From: Hydractinia symbiolongicarpus
Taxonomy: Eukaryota; Cnidaria; Hydrozoa; Anthoathecata; Hydractiniidae
Assembly (NCBI RefSeq): GCF_029227915.1
Contig: NC_079878.1
Coordinates: 24,205,501 to 24,269,500, forward strand
DNA: 64,000 nt
Direction: 5' to 3'
Position numbers and translations under genes: made by a program. Every line of letters starts with the position of its first letter. Position 1 is the stretch's first letter. This document shows, piece after piece, positions 12,435 to 24,779 of the stretch. The notes below the pieces were generated by a model. It had not been told where the DNA came from. It did no database searches and saw only the letters and a list, made by a program, of their open reading frames with translations.

Positions 12435-15400
12435 ATGGACTTGCTTGGCTCCATTTTGGGGAAAATGGACGCTCCACCTAGTGTTCCAGTTGACGAAGAA
12501 ACAAAAGAAAAGGTAAAAGGTACGATAATTTTAGATCTATCCTGTATCACGTGTCATATCACGTGTCATAGTGATGTAAAAAAGGTAAGCTTGGCTGCCA
12601 ATGACGTAAAAATTGCGAGATCACTGTTCACGACAGTCGATTTTATGAGGAACTTTTATGGTTTAACAATTCCACACAAGAGATGTTACTGAACAATTAC
12701 GTTGTTTGGGCATATATATGGCGTTAATTTCAACATCAAATGTGCCTACATTTAAATTCCATATGTGAGTTTAATTGAAAAGGCTAATTCATATGCGTTT
12801 TTGTGAGTTGCGCTAACTGTTTTCCACACGGAAATGACTAGGATATGCAAAACATGATTTTTTTATTTAATTTATTTTTGTGGCACCGTGCTTCGTTTGC
12901 ACAATATTTTATTTAAAGCATGTAACGTGTTCTTTATAGAGGCGAAGAAAAGGGCTGCGCGATTTAAAGAAGATGAGAAGAAACGAAAAGCACAGTTCCG
13001 AGTCCAGGTAAGCATGTCATTGAGTTCAAAAAATGTGAAAACAAAAATGACAAATTACATGTTGTGACCACGGTCCTGGAAAGTTCTGAGAGAATAAACT
13101 TGTACTGACAATTCCTGGAATTTTGAAATAAAATTGAAGATGTCTTGTAATTGTCCTGAAAAATATTTATGTTAAGAAGTTTTTTTTGCAAATCTAAATA
13201 TTTTATTTATTTTTTTACAAATTTTACTGAAAACATATGTAACAGAAGTTCAGACATAAAACTTTTTAATTAAAGATTTCTTAAGCATATCTCTATTTTG
13301 CATCATTCAGCAACATTTTTAATATTTTTTTTTAAGATTTCATAACTAATGGATGAGCCACCTGACATTAAGATCATAAATCTTAATGTCACGGTGATCA
13401 TTGGTACAGACCGATTTGTTACCTTTTTTAGGAAGCTTTTAGAACTTCATTACTTCAGCTTGCTTATTGAAAAATAAATTGATTTTTTTTTACTGTTAAC
13501 AGACATGTTTTTCAAATTTACACTTACTAATTTACACTTTAAAAGTTTGTTTGTTCTGATTTGTAAATATCAATGCCATATCCAAGTCAAAGAATCCTTT
13601 TTTTTTTTAATTTGAATTCATGTTTTAGTCCTAATTTTAAGGTTAAAGAAAGGTTTCAGAATTCAATGGTGCACATGTTGCTTAAAAATGAAGTTTGCAT
13701 TGTGTAGCCACCTATTGCAACATCCTGAAATGTCCTGGGATTTATATTTAAATTTTCTGTGGTGACCATAAATTTTCTAAGCTGTGCTAAAAATATCTTT
13801 ATATTTAAATTTATGAGTCGTAGATGTGCAAGCTGCTTTGAATTTAAACGATACCATTGTTTTATAATAGAATTGAGTTCCCTTTACCTCGGGTGTCCTC
13901 GACCTCGAGTAAGAAGGAGATTACACATATATCTTTTTTCAAGCTTAAATTTACTTCTGCATGTATCTAATTTCGCAAGCGTAGTCCTAATTCTATAGCA
14001 ACTTTTTTTTGAAAAAAATTATGCTGAAAGTGAACGAGAAAAACGACTTTTACTGCTTATTTTAATGTTTGTTTTTTATCTTCTTTTTATTACAGATTGA
14101 GACGAGGATAAATAAATTTCTGCAAGGACCTGCAGAGGAGAAGAAGTTGATCTTTGAAACCATGGATCAAATCCATCGAAGTATCGCGTAAGTTATCGAC
14201 ATAGTATTCTTGGAATTTTTCTGTCATTTCTTCAGGTAAACAACGATGAAAAAACTAGACGCAGTTTCTGCACAAAACAATCCACCCCACCACCCATGAC
14301 GACTCTTAAAAGCTGATAAATTAAGCGTGTGCTGAAAGTAGAAACAACAATCGTTTAGTACTTTGGAACTAAGCAAAAACCTAATTTTGCCGTCAACATG
14401 GACAAGTTTAAACTGCGTCTTTGTGACGACGTTATTTGAAATTTGATCCTGGGGGTGTTAACGTGCTGAATCGGAGCTGTCTTATAACGACTGTTAATCA
14501 AACTTTTCTACGCCCCCTCGTCTTCATCCATTTGTCTGCTAATTAACCGATACTTAGTCCAATCAACTTCATTAGTTTGTAAATGGCCTTATATCCGCGC
14601 GCACATGCTGTACTATTTGTTGTTGATTTTCTTTGATGTGGAATACAGCTAGTTTGTTGTATTGCAGACATGATGTTGCTGAAACTGCTGGTTTATCGTC
14701 ATTTGCATTTGGTGAGGAAGATACAGATCGTTATTTGATTGTTTGGAAAAAAGTAAGTTCTTCTGATGCTCTGTGTGGCTTCATTTGGATATTTTGTGTC
14801 CTTAGCTGTTATCTATATGTTTTGACTAGACATGATTGTTCACACTTTAAATTACCTCCTGCGAAAAAACAATTTGATTTCATATAAAAGACCTTGATTT
14901 TTTTTTTCTAGGAATCCTTTTATTTTTTTTAAAAAATATTTGTTTTTTCATGGAAGGTAATATAATAATATAAAGGGGTCTGTGCGTTAAAAATGAAATT
15001 TTCATGTGTTGATGAGAATAAATAGATTTTTTTGTTCTCAAGTTATTGAAGATTTAATTATTTAAAATCCGGGAACTTGCGATGTCATAAATATGTTTTA
15101 AAAACATCCATTTTTTCATGAGATCATTCTTAATCTACAAAATTTCAAGATATCATCAAGAGCATAGGTAGAGAAATATCTTGCAAACGTACAAAACTTT
15201 TCAGAAAGTGTGGCCTAAAAGTTTTGTACGTTTGCAAGATATTTCTAGTAATAATCTATGCTTACTACCTTATTACATCATCAAGGGTGATGTAATATGG
15301 TCAGATTGAAATCTTAAGAGTGAAAAAAATATTTTTAAAAAGTTCCAATTCAAACTGATAAAAAAATTTTCCTTGCGTCCTTACTATCCTTACAAGACGT

Positions 15401-16321
15401 TATGCGGTATAAATCCTTCTTGTTTCTATAATAATAACAACCGTATTTTTAAATGGGGATCTTTCAGCAAATTTTTGTAAATTTTTTACGGGCTAATTAC
15501 TAGTTTGCTATACTTCCTACTTGTTTATGTTCACGACACTTGTATTATTATAGGAATTCACGCCCAGTGAGGAGGAACTGGAGGCTATGAGAAACGGTGA
15601 AGTAAGAATTTTTGATCAAGATTTTGCATCGATGATTTTATCAGGTGCATTGTTTATATCTATATAGTCTGTTATTGTAGGAATACGATCCAGAGGCTGC
15701 TGCACGTGAAGCCAAAGCAAAGTTGGAGGCTGTATGTTAGAGTTTATTTGCCTTCTTTTTTTTACTTTTATGTTAGTTTGTACGGTTACAGGGGCTGTTC
15801 GTTTATTTGTTTGTTACATGTTTGTTTATTTGTTGTTTTGTTTTTGTACTAATTTTATATACGTTTTTAAAGGATATTGAAGATTCGTACGTCAACAAAC
15901 CTTCTCGTAAGCGTCATTCAAAAACAAGCAACATGGAACAAGAGAAATACTTCGAAAAGTACGCCAAAATAGTAGGAGATAGCAGTGGTTTAGAAGCAGC
16001 TAAATTGACAAAATCTAATAAATCATACGGCATGGGTAAGTCTTGTTTATAGGCTAAACGTTTTTTAGTTCAATACCCAGCTTTTCAGTACCCAGAGGAA
16101 CATTTGCGACTTTGAGAAATTGTTTGCGAAACTAAAGTGTCAAAATAGGACCTCGAGAATTATAACCGATGCTTGCATGATTGATCATTACTTTCATTTT
16201 AGTTCCTAGCAAGAATAAACAAGACAAACGGTCTATCGAGGAGACGATGAAAGAAATACGAGAAAGAAAGAAAAACAACCTGCTGATGGAGAGTAAACCA
16301 CCCGAAAAAACTACCGAATAA
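12435..16321 (+). CDS. SPAG7: SPAG7 orthologue, R3H-domain protein, 8 exons
   Basis: Sperm-associated antigen 7 family: an R3H single-strand nucleic-acid-binding domain in a charged, otherwise low-complexity protein. Exons: 12435-12512, 12942-13007, 14096-14187, 14668-14752, 15554-15601, 15681-15731, 15873-16035, 16203-16321. Phases agree throughout and give 233 residues (human SPAG7 has 227). Visible hallmarks: start MDLLGSILGKMDAPPS; R76-x3-H80, the R3H signature; HDVAETAGLSSFAFGEED; EFTPSEEELEAMRNGE; and a C-terminal RSIEETMKEIRERKK. It closely matches the animal family in order and spacing. Exon 2 uses the second of two overlapping AG acceptors (12941), since only that keeps frame. Molecular role in animals is poorly defined; it is not restricted to sperm in other species (family knowledge). 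Intron 4 contains a foldback element. Confidence 0.95.
14975..15420 (+). repeat. foldback/MITE copy in SPAG7 intron 4, with perfect 30-bp palindromic arms
   Basis: Arms at 15172-15201 and 15217-15246 are exact reverse complements around a 15-nt loop, with weaker pairing outside (GCATAG/CTATGC, GATGTAAT/ATTACATC). The flanking 200 bp on the left is similar, in opposite orientation, to 34930-35130, so this is one copy of an interspersed family. Confidence 0.75.
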
Positions 16322-17271
16322 GTTCTCATGTATGATCAGACAGTGGACATGTCTGCATGATTTATACTCCTGTTCAACAAGTTGGATGAATTGAAGTGTC
16401 TCGATGCGATTTGAACGCCCTCATACTAATAATGAATTGAACCAATGGTCTCGATTGTTGAATAACATGGTACCAAGAAAACTAAATAGTGTACCTGTGT
16501 AAGCAGAACACGAAGAGATAATAACTGTATTGGTGATTCTGTTCATCAAAATGTAGTTATGTGTTTTCTTATATTTTAACGGAAAAAAATATTTAAGTCA
16601 ACGGGAGCTGTCTATTATTTTTAAAAACGCCGCCGTTGTAGATGCACCATTAAGAGAAATAGCATTTAAAATATTTCAACCATCGTTTTCGTAAATGCGC
16701 TAGTCATAGAAAAATTACTTTCAGCTTAACTGTATCTTCTTTTTGTCGCTTTATCCTTTTTTTTTTTTCAGCAGGAAAAATCACAGCAAATGTTTTTGAT
16801 AAAAACTTCGTAAAACAACACGTTTAAGTCATAAGAAAGGTCTAGCGGTGGTGCTTTCGTGTTTGTTATTCGCATGAAAAATTTTCAAAAGTTTTGATGT
16901 TAATTCTTATGTACAAATAACATAGCTAACATGCAAATAAGAGGCTGTTCACACCAAAAAAATGTAATTCTCATCGCATGCGAATTAGTATAAAAATTAC
17001 GTTATTCGCATTGGTGTGTTATAGCCCTGGAAATTCGGGGAAAAGGATTTAAGCTGACGTCAGGGAAAACTAGCGAATTATAAGAATTTTGATTTAACTA
17101 AATAGCCTAAAATCTAAGAATGCTTTTCTTTAAAGTGCTCATTACTGTTTCTCGACGCTCAAAATGCTCATATTCCATTGTACAGAAAATAATGATGATT
17201 TTAAAAACTTAGTTGTGAAACAAAACTTTTGATTTAGAACAGTTTATTAGCTGAAAAAGATAAAGGAGTTA
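16322..17271. other. intergenic after SPAG7
   Basis: 3' flank of SPAG7 and AT-rich DNA without coding signal. A short imperfect foldback lies at about 16944-17028 (GGCTGTTCACACCAA opposed by TTGGTGTGTTATAGCCC). Confidence 0.5.
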
Positions 17272-17890
17272 CAGTCAACGCTTGATATCTCAAATACCCG
17301 TTATCTCGAACTTTCACTGCCTCGAACTTTTTCCAGTCTCTTCAGATATTGCAGTCTTTTGTACGCAAGATACTTTCATATCTCGAACTCCGTCATGGAC
17401 TTTTGCTTTGTCAAACTATTTTTCCGGTCCCGTCAGCTCATTTTAACATCACGATATCTCAATCTTTTGCTTTATTTTTCGAACAAAACATTTGATTTTA
17501 TAAAAATTCGATTAAGGCATAAAAAAGACTTTCGAATGTTTACAATTGAAGATTTTTGTAAGCCTCCTCATTTCAAAGATGGCTACCAGAGAAAACAGAG
17601 TAGTATTTAAGTTTCTTTGGAAACAATTGTCAAAGCACAGAAACTTAAAATGTTACACAGCTTTTTCCTTTAGTAATAAATACATACTATTATCTATATA
17701 TTCTGTATTGTTTCTGTTCCTCGTTTTTTCAGTTAAACAATCTAATCAAGAACATAAACTTTCGTAAACAAGTACGGGTATTTTGCTTTCTCGAACTTTA
17801 AAGGTCCTCAAATGTCCTTTATCTTAAACTTTCGATATTTCGAACTTTTTCGTCAGTCCCCTGATAGTTCGAGATGTCGAGCGTCGACTG
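17272..17890. mobile_element. nonautonomous pogo/Tigger-like DNA transposon (MITE)
   Basis: Left end CAGTCAACGCTTGATATCTC and right end, read inward on the other strand, CAGTCGACGCTCGACATCTC are terminal inverted repeats differing at three of 20 positions. The ends are flanked by TA on both sides, as expected for the Tc1/mariner-pogo group. Subterminal TATCTCGAACTTT motifs recur inside. No transposase reading frame, so it would depend on a relative. Confidence 0.75.
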
Positions 17891-17892
17891 TA

Positions 17893-18955
17893 TTTATTTT
17901 AAAAAACTTAGTGTTATAAGCATATTTCTCACATCTCTCCATTTCCGCAGCCTTTAAAACTTTTCTCAAAAGCTTTTTCTTGTGATTACTAGATTTACTG
18001 CCAACATCACAAGAAAGAATATTTTCATAGGTGCCTAATTAAAAAAACCTGAACTGCTATTTCTTGTTAGGCACCTGCACTACGCTATATTAATCAACTA
18101 TCGGTCACGCCGCTGGCAGAATCGTTTTATCTATTGGCAGTATCTATGATGTTTTTTAATTTTTAATCAGATATTTATTTTACCTAACAATATCTTAGTG
18201 TAAAAAAGATATTAGAAAATCATAACGAAAAAACCTCGCTTCACCTTTATCGGCTTTAAAAATACACGTCAAATTAACTACTGAAATACATCACACTTTA
18301 ACCGTGTGTAAGGTTGTGCGTGTGCTATCGCACGCCCCTTCTGAAATAGCCTGTTTATTAGTATAAGTTTTAACATAGTCAAAAAATGTACAGAAATTTA
18401 ACCTGGTAATAAATTTTATATCTTCTTCGCCTGCAATTTTTTGACATAATCCTATGTGACCAGGGTTTTTTAAGCCATCATTTTAAAAGAGAGGAAGAAC
18501 ACACGCTAAAAACATAATTAAGTGTTGTCAATATTGTCAGAAAAGGTTCGTACCATGCAATAATTAGTTTATATACTTGATTAGTCTGTACATGCCTTGT
18601 AGTTAACAATAATCGGTTACCGATTAATTAAGGTTTTCACTGACTGTTGGACAAAATATTAAGACAACGGCAGTTTTGTTTGCGGAATCTCTACTTTTGC
18701 ACACACGTAGGCCAGGTAGATAGCGCAGCTAAATAATCCATGTCAACGCCTCGAAATTCGTGGAAAATGGCCATGCTGACGTCAGCAACGATTAGCAATA
18801 GTTTGGACTCGACCAAATAACAAACGACAAGTTGTGTGAATTTACTCAACTACTTGTGGTGGCGAACTTAGAAACTAGCTGTCTTGTCTCAACGTATTTT
18901 GACAGCCTGTATCTTAACTGAATAGTGTGTCGGAAAGGTACTACAGCAGAGAAAG
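17893..18955. other. intergenic with fragments of dispersed repeats
   Basis: No gene seen. The block around 18752-18800 (GAAATTCGTGGAAAATGG ... GCTGACGTCAGC) resembles 17030-17085, so a short dispersed repeat is present twice. Confidence 0.4.
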
Positions 18956-19222
18956 ATGTGTAGTGTCACCGTCAGCAGATGCTTCAAAAAAACGTTCTTG
19001 AACGAGCTATGGAAAGGGCTAATTACAACGATTTCCTTGTTGCAGATTCTAATTACAGGACTTACTCCTGCTGATTTTTTAACCAGTGTTGTTTCTTATC
19101 ATGAAAGCTGTTATTCATATATTGCAAGAGCTAGCAAAACCAAAGAAATTGTACCATTTTTGAAATCACAAACATCACAGACATCAATTTATGGCTTCTG
19201 TAAAGAGCAAGGAAGAATTTAA
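18956..19222 (+). pseudogene. fragment of transposon-associated protein (YHxxCY motif)
   Basis: An open stretch of 88 residues containing LTPADFLTSVVSYHESCYSY. The YH-x2-CY-x-Y pattern recurs in proteins of unknown function linked to cnidarian repeats (family memory, not checked). No start context, exon partner or complete domain is visible, and the downstream part runs into a dispersed repeat. Treat as a relic. Confidence 0.3.
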
Positions 19223-19224
19223 AA

Positions 19225-19560
19225 GACTACTCGCTAGCCCGTGGAAAAAATCCACTGGTTCGCCCATCCATTTTATATCGCATTGCGTGCTTCTCGCTAC
19301 TTGCACAGCTAAGCTACCATTTTGCATGACAGACAGACGTATATGGATATTATTATCGAGACTAGTCGTTAGCCCGTGGAAAAAATCACGGGGTCGTCTG
19401 TCCTTTAAATTAACCCGTTGCAACAAAGTGGACAGAAATATATCGCAAACACGAAAGTGCGCATCAATACATGCGCACTTTCGTGTTTCCGTTACGGGAC
19501 ACGGCTTTCGCAGACACACAGACAGACAGACGACGACCATTATTAAAGAGATACTTTGCC
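19225..19560 (+). repeat. dispersed short repeat with hairpin and GACAGACAGAC tail
   Basis: Contains two copies of CTAGCCCGTGGAAAAAATC-like sequence (about 19235 and 19371), a perfect 18-bp hairpin (arms 19447-19464 and 19471-19488, loop CAATAC) and a tail of CAGACAGACAGAC followed by ATTATTAAAGAGAT. Related tails and heads occur at 43995-44045 and 53360-53485, so this is a MITE- or SINE-like family. Confidence 0.65.
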
Positions 19561-19599
19561 AACAAATTAACTACTGTCTTAGCCAAAGACCATGTCTTC

Positions 19600-20283
19600 G
19601 TATTTTTTGAGAGGAATTGCATAGAAACAAAAATAACAAATAACATTTTGTTACAGACATAACTTATGAGGTAAATGATACGCAAATTTAGGATCATTTT
19701 CACCGAGCCGTATAACTTATGAGGTGAACGTCATGCAAATTTGATTAATTTTTGGGCTAACCATGAGTTTTCCCGGAAAAAATGTAAGTTCTTGTCAAAA
19801 TTCATAGGAATTGCTTATCCTTATTTGTTGTTTAAATTCAAATACATGAGTTATGAGATAATCTGAATGCAAATTTGGGCAATATACTCGAACTATTCTG
19901 CCCTCTTCCCACATTGGTAAAAGCAGCTGACATGTTTTTACGACCACAGTGAAGCACTTAACTTATGTTGCACCATCAACCTTCCGTCCAAAATGAAGTA
20001 ACTAAATCCGATGAATTTAGAAACAATTATAATAGAAACACAAAATAATGTAAAAATATAAATTAAGAAGTCACATAAAGCTTTTAAAAACATGTATAAA
20101 CATTTTTTATTCTTTTTCTTTTTCTTTTCAATTTATTTAAAGTCGATTATTCACATATTTACAATAGTTTCCAAAAAAAAAAAGTAATTAAGAAAACTAA
20201 TCTAAATCGACTAAATTTTTTATGTTTACAATTAAATAAAATCCCTTTTTTTTATATATATAAACAATAATAACAACAAAGTT
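19600..20283. other. AT-rich flank, including likely 3' UTR of the LINE
   Basis: No gene. The part from about 20040 to 20283 probably includes the 3' untranslated end of the minus-strand retrotransposon. Two TATAACTTATGAGGT-GAACG-like copies lie near 19663 and 19710. Confidence 0.4.
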
Positions 20284-23240
20284 CTATAAAGGGACCTTAC
20301 ATTCATCACAGTTACATTTAGATCCGTCCCACATTTTTATCATGCTTTTAAAAACTTTAAGGTTGTCACATCGTTTCAAATGTGATGGTAGGTTATTCCA
20401 AATCTTTGGTCCCAGAGCTGATAAGCTATTAGTTCCAAAAGTCGCGGTCCTTTTCCTTGAGACTACCAAATTATTTGTATTTTGTTCTCTGACTGTCCTA
20501 CCGTTATAATTTAAACAAAATATATCTTTCATAAAAAGAGGGCTGCTGTTATTTATAGTTTTAGAGATTTCTATACACAATGACCGTAAGCGATTTACAT
20601 TCATGTGACTCTTGCTGGAATTTTTAAGTAAAATTTTCGTATGTACTTACCGTATCATTATACAGAAATCTTAATGCTCGTTTTTGTATCATTTCGACTT
20701 TAGATAAAGATTTAGAAGAAGAAAAATACCATATAAGGGAACAATAATTGAAATTTGCGTAGATAAAACTTTGAACTAAAATATATTTTGCTTGAAAGGA
20801 TAAGAAACTTCTAAATCGAAATAAGGCATTTAGTTGAGCTGATGCTTTGCGACACAAATCACTAACGTGTCTGTCAAAATTTAATTTATTGTCTATAGTC
20901 AAACCTAGTAATTTCACGTTATTTTCACTTTTAATAGTTTTATTTCCTATGTTAAATTTTAGACCTAAATTATCTGCCTTATTCTTTGTCAGAATTATCG
21001 AGTGAAACTTTTCAGGGTTTGCAATCATTTTATTCTCTTTTAACCAGGAGAGGGCAGTTTTAGCTTCGTTTCCTAAAGTATTTATCAAATTAGGAATAGA
21101 ATTTGATAAGTTGGATATTGTGTTATCATCAGCGTAATTATGTAGCTTATATTTTTCTATAAAAAGAAACAAATCATTTATAAATATATTGAATATGATA
21201 GGTCCCAAAATAGAACCTTGTGGTACACCAGATAAGATAATTTGAAATAGACTATAGATCCCATTTATTCGAGTGGCTTGTTCTCTATCAGTAAGATAAG
21301 ATAGAATGAATTGAAGAGACTTATTGTCAAATCCATAAGCAGCTAATTTCGCAATTAGTAAGTCATGTGGTACACAGTCAAAAGCTTTTGAAAGATCCAT
21401 CAAGATCGCACCCACCACATAATTCTTATCAAGTTTACTCTTCCATTCCTCTATTAAGCGAATTAGTACTTGTTGGGTACTATAGCATTTCCTATAGGCG
21501 GAGAGAAAGGTCGACAATTTTGATTCCATATAAGCGGTTATTTGTTCTTTCATAACCCTTTCGTAAAATTTAGAAAAAACATTTAAAACACTGACAGGCC
21601 TGTAGTTTGATATTTTAGTTTTATCTTTTCCTCCCTTATCCAATGGCGTTACAGCAGCTCGCTTAGCTTTGCTTGGAAATTTGTTTGAAACTATGCTACT
21701 AATTATAGCATCTGTTAGTGGCGTTACTAGGTGCCTTTTTGCTAATTTTGTCAGCTTTGATGGTATTGTATCTTCACCTGTTGATACTTTGGTGTTTAAA
21801 TCATTAAACAGTTTAGAAATTGTATTTTCATCAACTTTTTGGAATGTAAAGTTCTCATTGTTGTTAGAATCATTGATTTCCTTTATTTTAATGATACTTG
21901 GATGATTTTCAAAACTATCAACAATTTCTTCAATCATTTTTGACTTATCATTTACATTCTTGTATTTTATAGAATTTGGTTTCATGCCACAAGAATTTTC
22001 TAAAATATTGATGTAGTAGTCGTTGAAAAGTTTGGTTAGCTGTTTTTTATCAGTAACTAAACTTTCATTTTGAACGATCGCTATATCTCCTTTGCTTATT
22101 CCACTTTTATTTGATATCAAGGGTTTAACAATTTCCCAAAACGTTTTTTTGGAAATAAAACCTGATTCTGTTACCCTTTTGAAATGGTTTTTGATAGCCT
22201 TTTTGCATAAATTTACACACTTGTTTCTCTGTTTCTTGTACGTGATTTTGTTTTGTATAGTTTTTGTAGGATTTTTATTGTATTTATTTTTGAACCTAGA
22301 CCTTGTATATATTGCCTTTTTTAACTCTTTTGTCATAAATGGTGCCTCGTTTCCAAGCAGAGTTTTTTGCTTCTGTGGGGCATGCTTTTCTATGATAGAT
22401 GTGAAAACATTGATGAGGTTTTCATAATTCAGTTCAGGATCTTTACTATTACAAATAAAATTTGCGTTCTCAACATCACGTAAAAAGTTGGCTTCATTAA
22501 AATTTTGTAACTTCTGTAAATAATTTTCTTGGATGCTAAGCGTGCTAAATGAGATTTTAAAAATGTTGTTACCATTTGATGATGATCAGTTAATCCTGTT
22601 TCACATGTTAGTGTGTGTTGAAAACATCTGGGTCTATTTGTAAGAATGACATCTATAGCTGTTCCGTTAGGACTAGCAAAACAAGTTTTGTTTTTGACAA
22701 GATTTTCAAGACTAAAAATATCACAGAAATTATTTAAGGTTTCGAAACCAGAATCGTTCGAGTTATGGCAATCGATATTTATATCACCCATAATTATTAT
22801 GTTTTCGACTTTAGATAGAGCTTTATTTAAAGCTATCTCTAATTCCTCAAAAAAGTTGTTTAAGTTTGAATAATGAGGTGGTCTATAAATACTGATAACT
22901 GTCCATTTTTTATTTCTTATCGTTAATTCTGAGCAAATGATTTCATTATTTGTTATACCCAAATCATTAACTTGTCTACAGGCTATTCCTTTCTTAACAT
23001 ATTCAATTAACCCTCCTCCATTTTTGTTCCTATCTTTTCTAGTTCTAATTTCATAGTTATCAATATAGAATTGTTCGTTTGGAAAACTCTCATCTAGTTT
23101 GGTTTCAGCAAAAACAAAATAATCAGGTGAAAATTTTGTCGGAATTTCTCTTGCATCAATTATTTTGTTTCTGAGACTATTAATGTTTAAATAGCCTAAA
23201 AGAGGATTGGAAGGGTACTTAATTCGTAATTTATATATTT
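20284..23240 (-). pseudogene. LINE ORF2: endonuclease plus reverse transcriptase, frame-broken
   Basis: Reads right to left. An apurinic-like endonuclease domain spans about 23220-22510 (LGYLNINSLRNK, ETKLDE, NGGGL, YRPPH, GDINID, TDHHQMV). Reverse transcriptase spans about 22500-20624 with motif A LMDLSKAFD, motif B SGVPQGSILGP and the catalytic YADD box. A conserved C-terminal region with a Cys cluster (CNCDEC) spans 20604-20284. This is the layout of CR1/L2-type non-LTR elements. The frame changes at about 22505 and 20633, both in A or T homopolymers, so the three parts fall in different frames. Otherwise intact for nearly 3 kb, suggesting a young copy or assembly indels. A target-primed retrotransposition enzyme by family knowledge. 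Confidence 0.88.
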
Positions 23241-23243
23241 CAT

Positions 23244-24779
23244 CTAAAGAACTTTGGTGAGAATTTTGTGTCGTATTTTGATCATTTCTATTTTGACTCC
23301 CAACACATTCATCAGGAATATCAGATTTATTATCATCGCAAAAAAGTCCAAGCCTATTGAATACCCCTGCTGATCTAAAAAATTATTTATAAAAGCTATA
23401 AAATTTCGTGCTAACATTATCTTACCATTCTCTCGTAAATGTATGCCATCTTTCCATAGGTGTTCTTCTCTGATATTGTTGTGTCTGGTGTAGCCATAAC
23501 CGTGTAGATCGGATCCTTCTCTTAATAGTTTGTTAATACTGTTTATTCTATTAGAGTCGACACGTCTGCTCCTAACCAAGGCAGAGATAAAAACTTTTTC
23601 TACTCCGTTACGCACACATTTTTTTCCGATGTCCAGGATCTGTTCGGCAATTTTGTTATCTGACGCTGCATTCAGATGACTTGATAAAAGATTGTTGATT
23701 CCTACATGGATAACGACAATATCAGGTTTTTCTTGTTCCGGTGTTGGGTGTACGTAATAATTTAAGTTTTCGACACTTGCTCCTGGGAATATCTTAAATC
23801 TCACATTTCCATTTTTTATTTGCTCATTAAATTCTTTCACTCGAATACCTTTTGGTATACTATCGGTCATTATCCGTATCTTCTTAGAATGGTGTACATT
23901 TTGATGCTCATGATTCGTAGCTAATTGATCTCTTTTGGGAAACGGATTAATAACAGGGTTGGGTCTTCGTCTGTGTGTTACATTATTTTTAAAGATATTT
24001 GACGAACGAATATGGTTGTTGACATCTACGTGGTGCGTATTTTGACTCTTCTTCGTAAAATTACAATCTTGATCACCCCTACTTTGTTGATTAGAATCGT
24101 CATTATCTTCAACTCTTAGGTCGTTAAATCTGTTATGATGTAATTCTTCATTTCTATCAACTTTATTTGTAGAAAACCTTGAGGGACCTTTGATTACGTT
24201 GTTCCATTGATTATGCTGTTTAATCGGTTCCACATGTTTACACGTTTCAACTGAATGATCACGTTGATTACTGTTTAAAATTTCGCTAACCAATTTTTTG
24301 TAATCCTTTATTTCTTTTTTAAGGAAATCTATTTCACTCCTCAGTTGTTTAATTAATATATTTGACGAGTTGTCCCCGATCTTGCTCAGTTTATACGAAA
24401 TAAATTCTTTTAAATCGCAAACCTGTGTTGTCAAACTTTTAAATTTAATAAACTGGCCAAAACTTTTAACTTCTTCCTCGTACAGATATCCACTTTTATC
24501 TTCGATTAAATCGTCAACAACATCTTTCTTTTCCTCTGGAAAAGATTCGTCTGTGCTATTTTCTTTCTCCTCTTCTACTTGTTTCACAAATAAATAACTT
24601 TCTGTACCATTTCTCTCCGTTTTGTTTAATATATTCTGTTGACATAAATCTTTTAGCGTTTGCTCAATAATTTCAGGATGCAAGTCTTTTGTGTTAGTTA
24701 CTATGCTGTCATAGTCAGCTTTCTTTTTCCTTCTATGTATTTCTTTAACAGAATTTAAAACAATATTTTCAAACTCCAT
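23244..24779 (-). CDS. LINE ORF1-like protein with SGNH hydrolase domain
   Basis: 511-codon open frame, ATG at 24779. Residues 1-67 look like a winged-helix fold, 100-170 are acidic then coiled-coil-like, and 200-300 are Asn/His/Arg-rich and hydrophilic. Residues 300-460 form an SGNH/GDSL-type esterase: block I MTDSIPKG (nucleophile Ser307), block II PGAS (332-335), block III HVGINNL (358-364) and block V D444-G-I-H447. Esterase-bearing ORF1 proteins are known in CR1-like elements. The last about 35 residues are probably off-frame: the neighbouring frame continues smoothly (LFCDDNKSDIPDE) into the endonuclease of ORF2, and the switch falls at a G run near 23365. The ancestral element may therefore have had one long fused frame. 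Confidence 0.82.
   Translation of the reverse strand: MEFENIVLNSVKEIHRRKKKADYDSIVTNTKDLHPEIIEQTLKDLCQQNILNKTERNGTESYLFVKQVEEEKENSTDESFPEEKKDVVDDLIEDKSGYLYEEEVKSFGQFIKFKSLTTQVCDLKEFISYKLSKIGDNSSNILIKQLRSEIDFLKKEIKDYKKLVSEILNSNQRDHSVETCKHVEPIKQHNQWNNVIKGPSRFSTNKVDRNEELHHNRFNDLRVEDNDDSNQQSRGDQDCNFTKKSQNTHHVDVNNHIRSSNIFKNNVTHRRRPNPVINPFPKRDQLATNHEHQNVHHSKKIRIMTDSIPKGIRVKEFNEQIKNGNVRFKIFPGASVENLNYYVHPTPEQEKPDIVVIHVGINNLLSSHLNAASDNKIAEQILDIGKKCVRNGVEKVFISALVRSRRVDSNRINSINKLLREGSDLHGYGYTRHNNIREEHLWKDGIHLRENGKIMLARNFIAFINNFLDQQGYSIGLDFFAMIINLIFLMNVLGVKIEMIKIRHKILTKVL

Noticed and set aside
19184-19703. Overlapping frames of 79-139 codons on both strands
   Set aside because: They lie in a dispersed repeat with a hairpin and GACA tail, with no protein-like composition.
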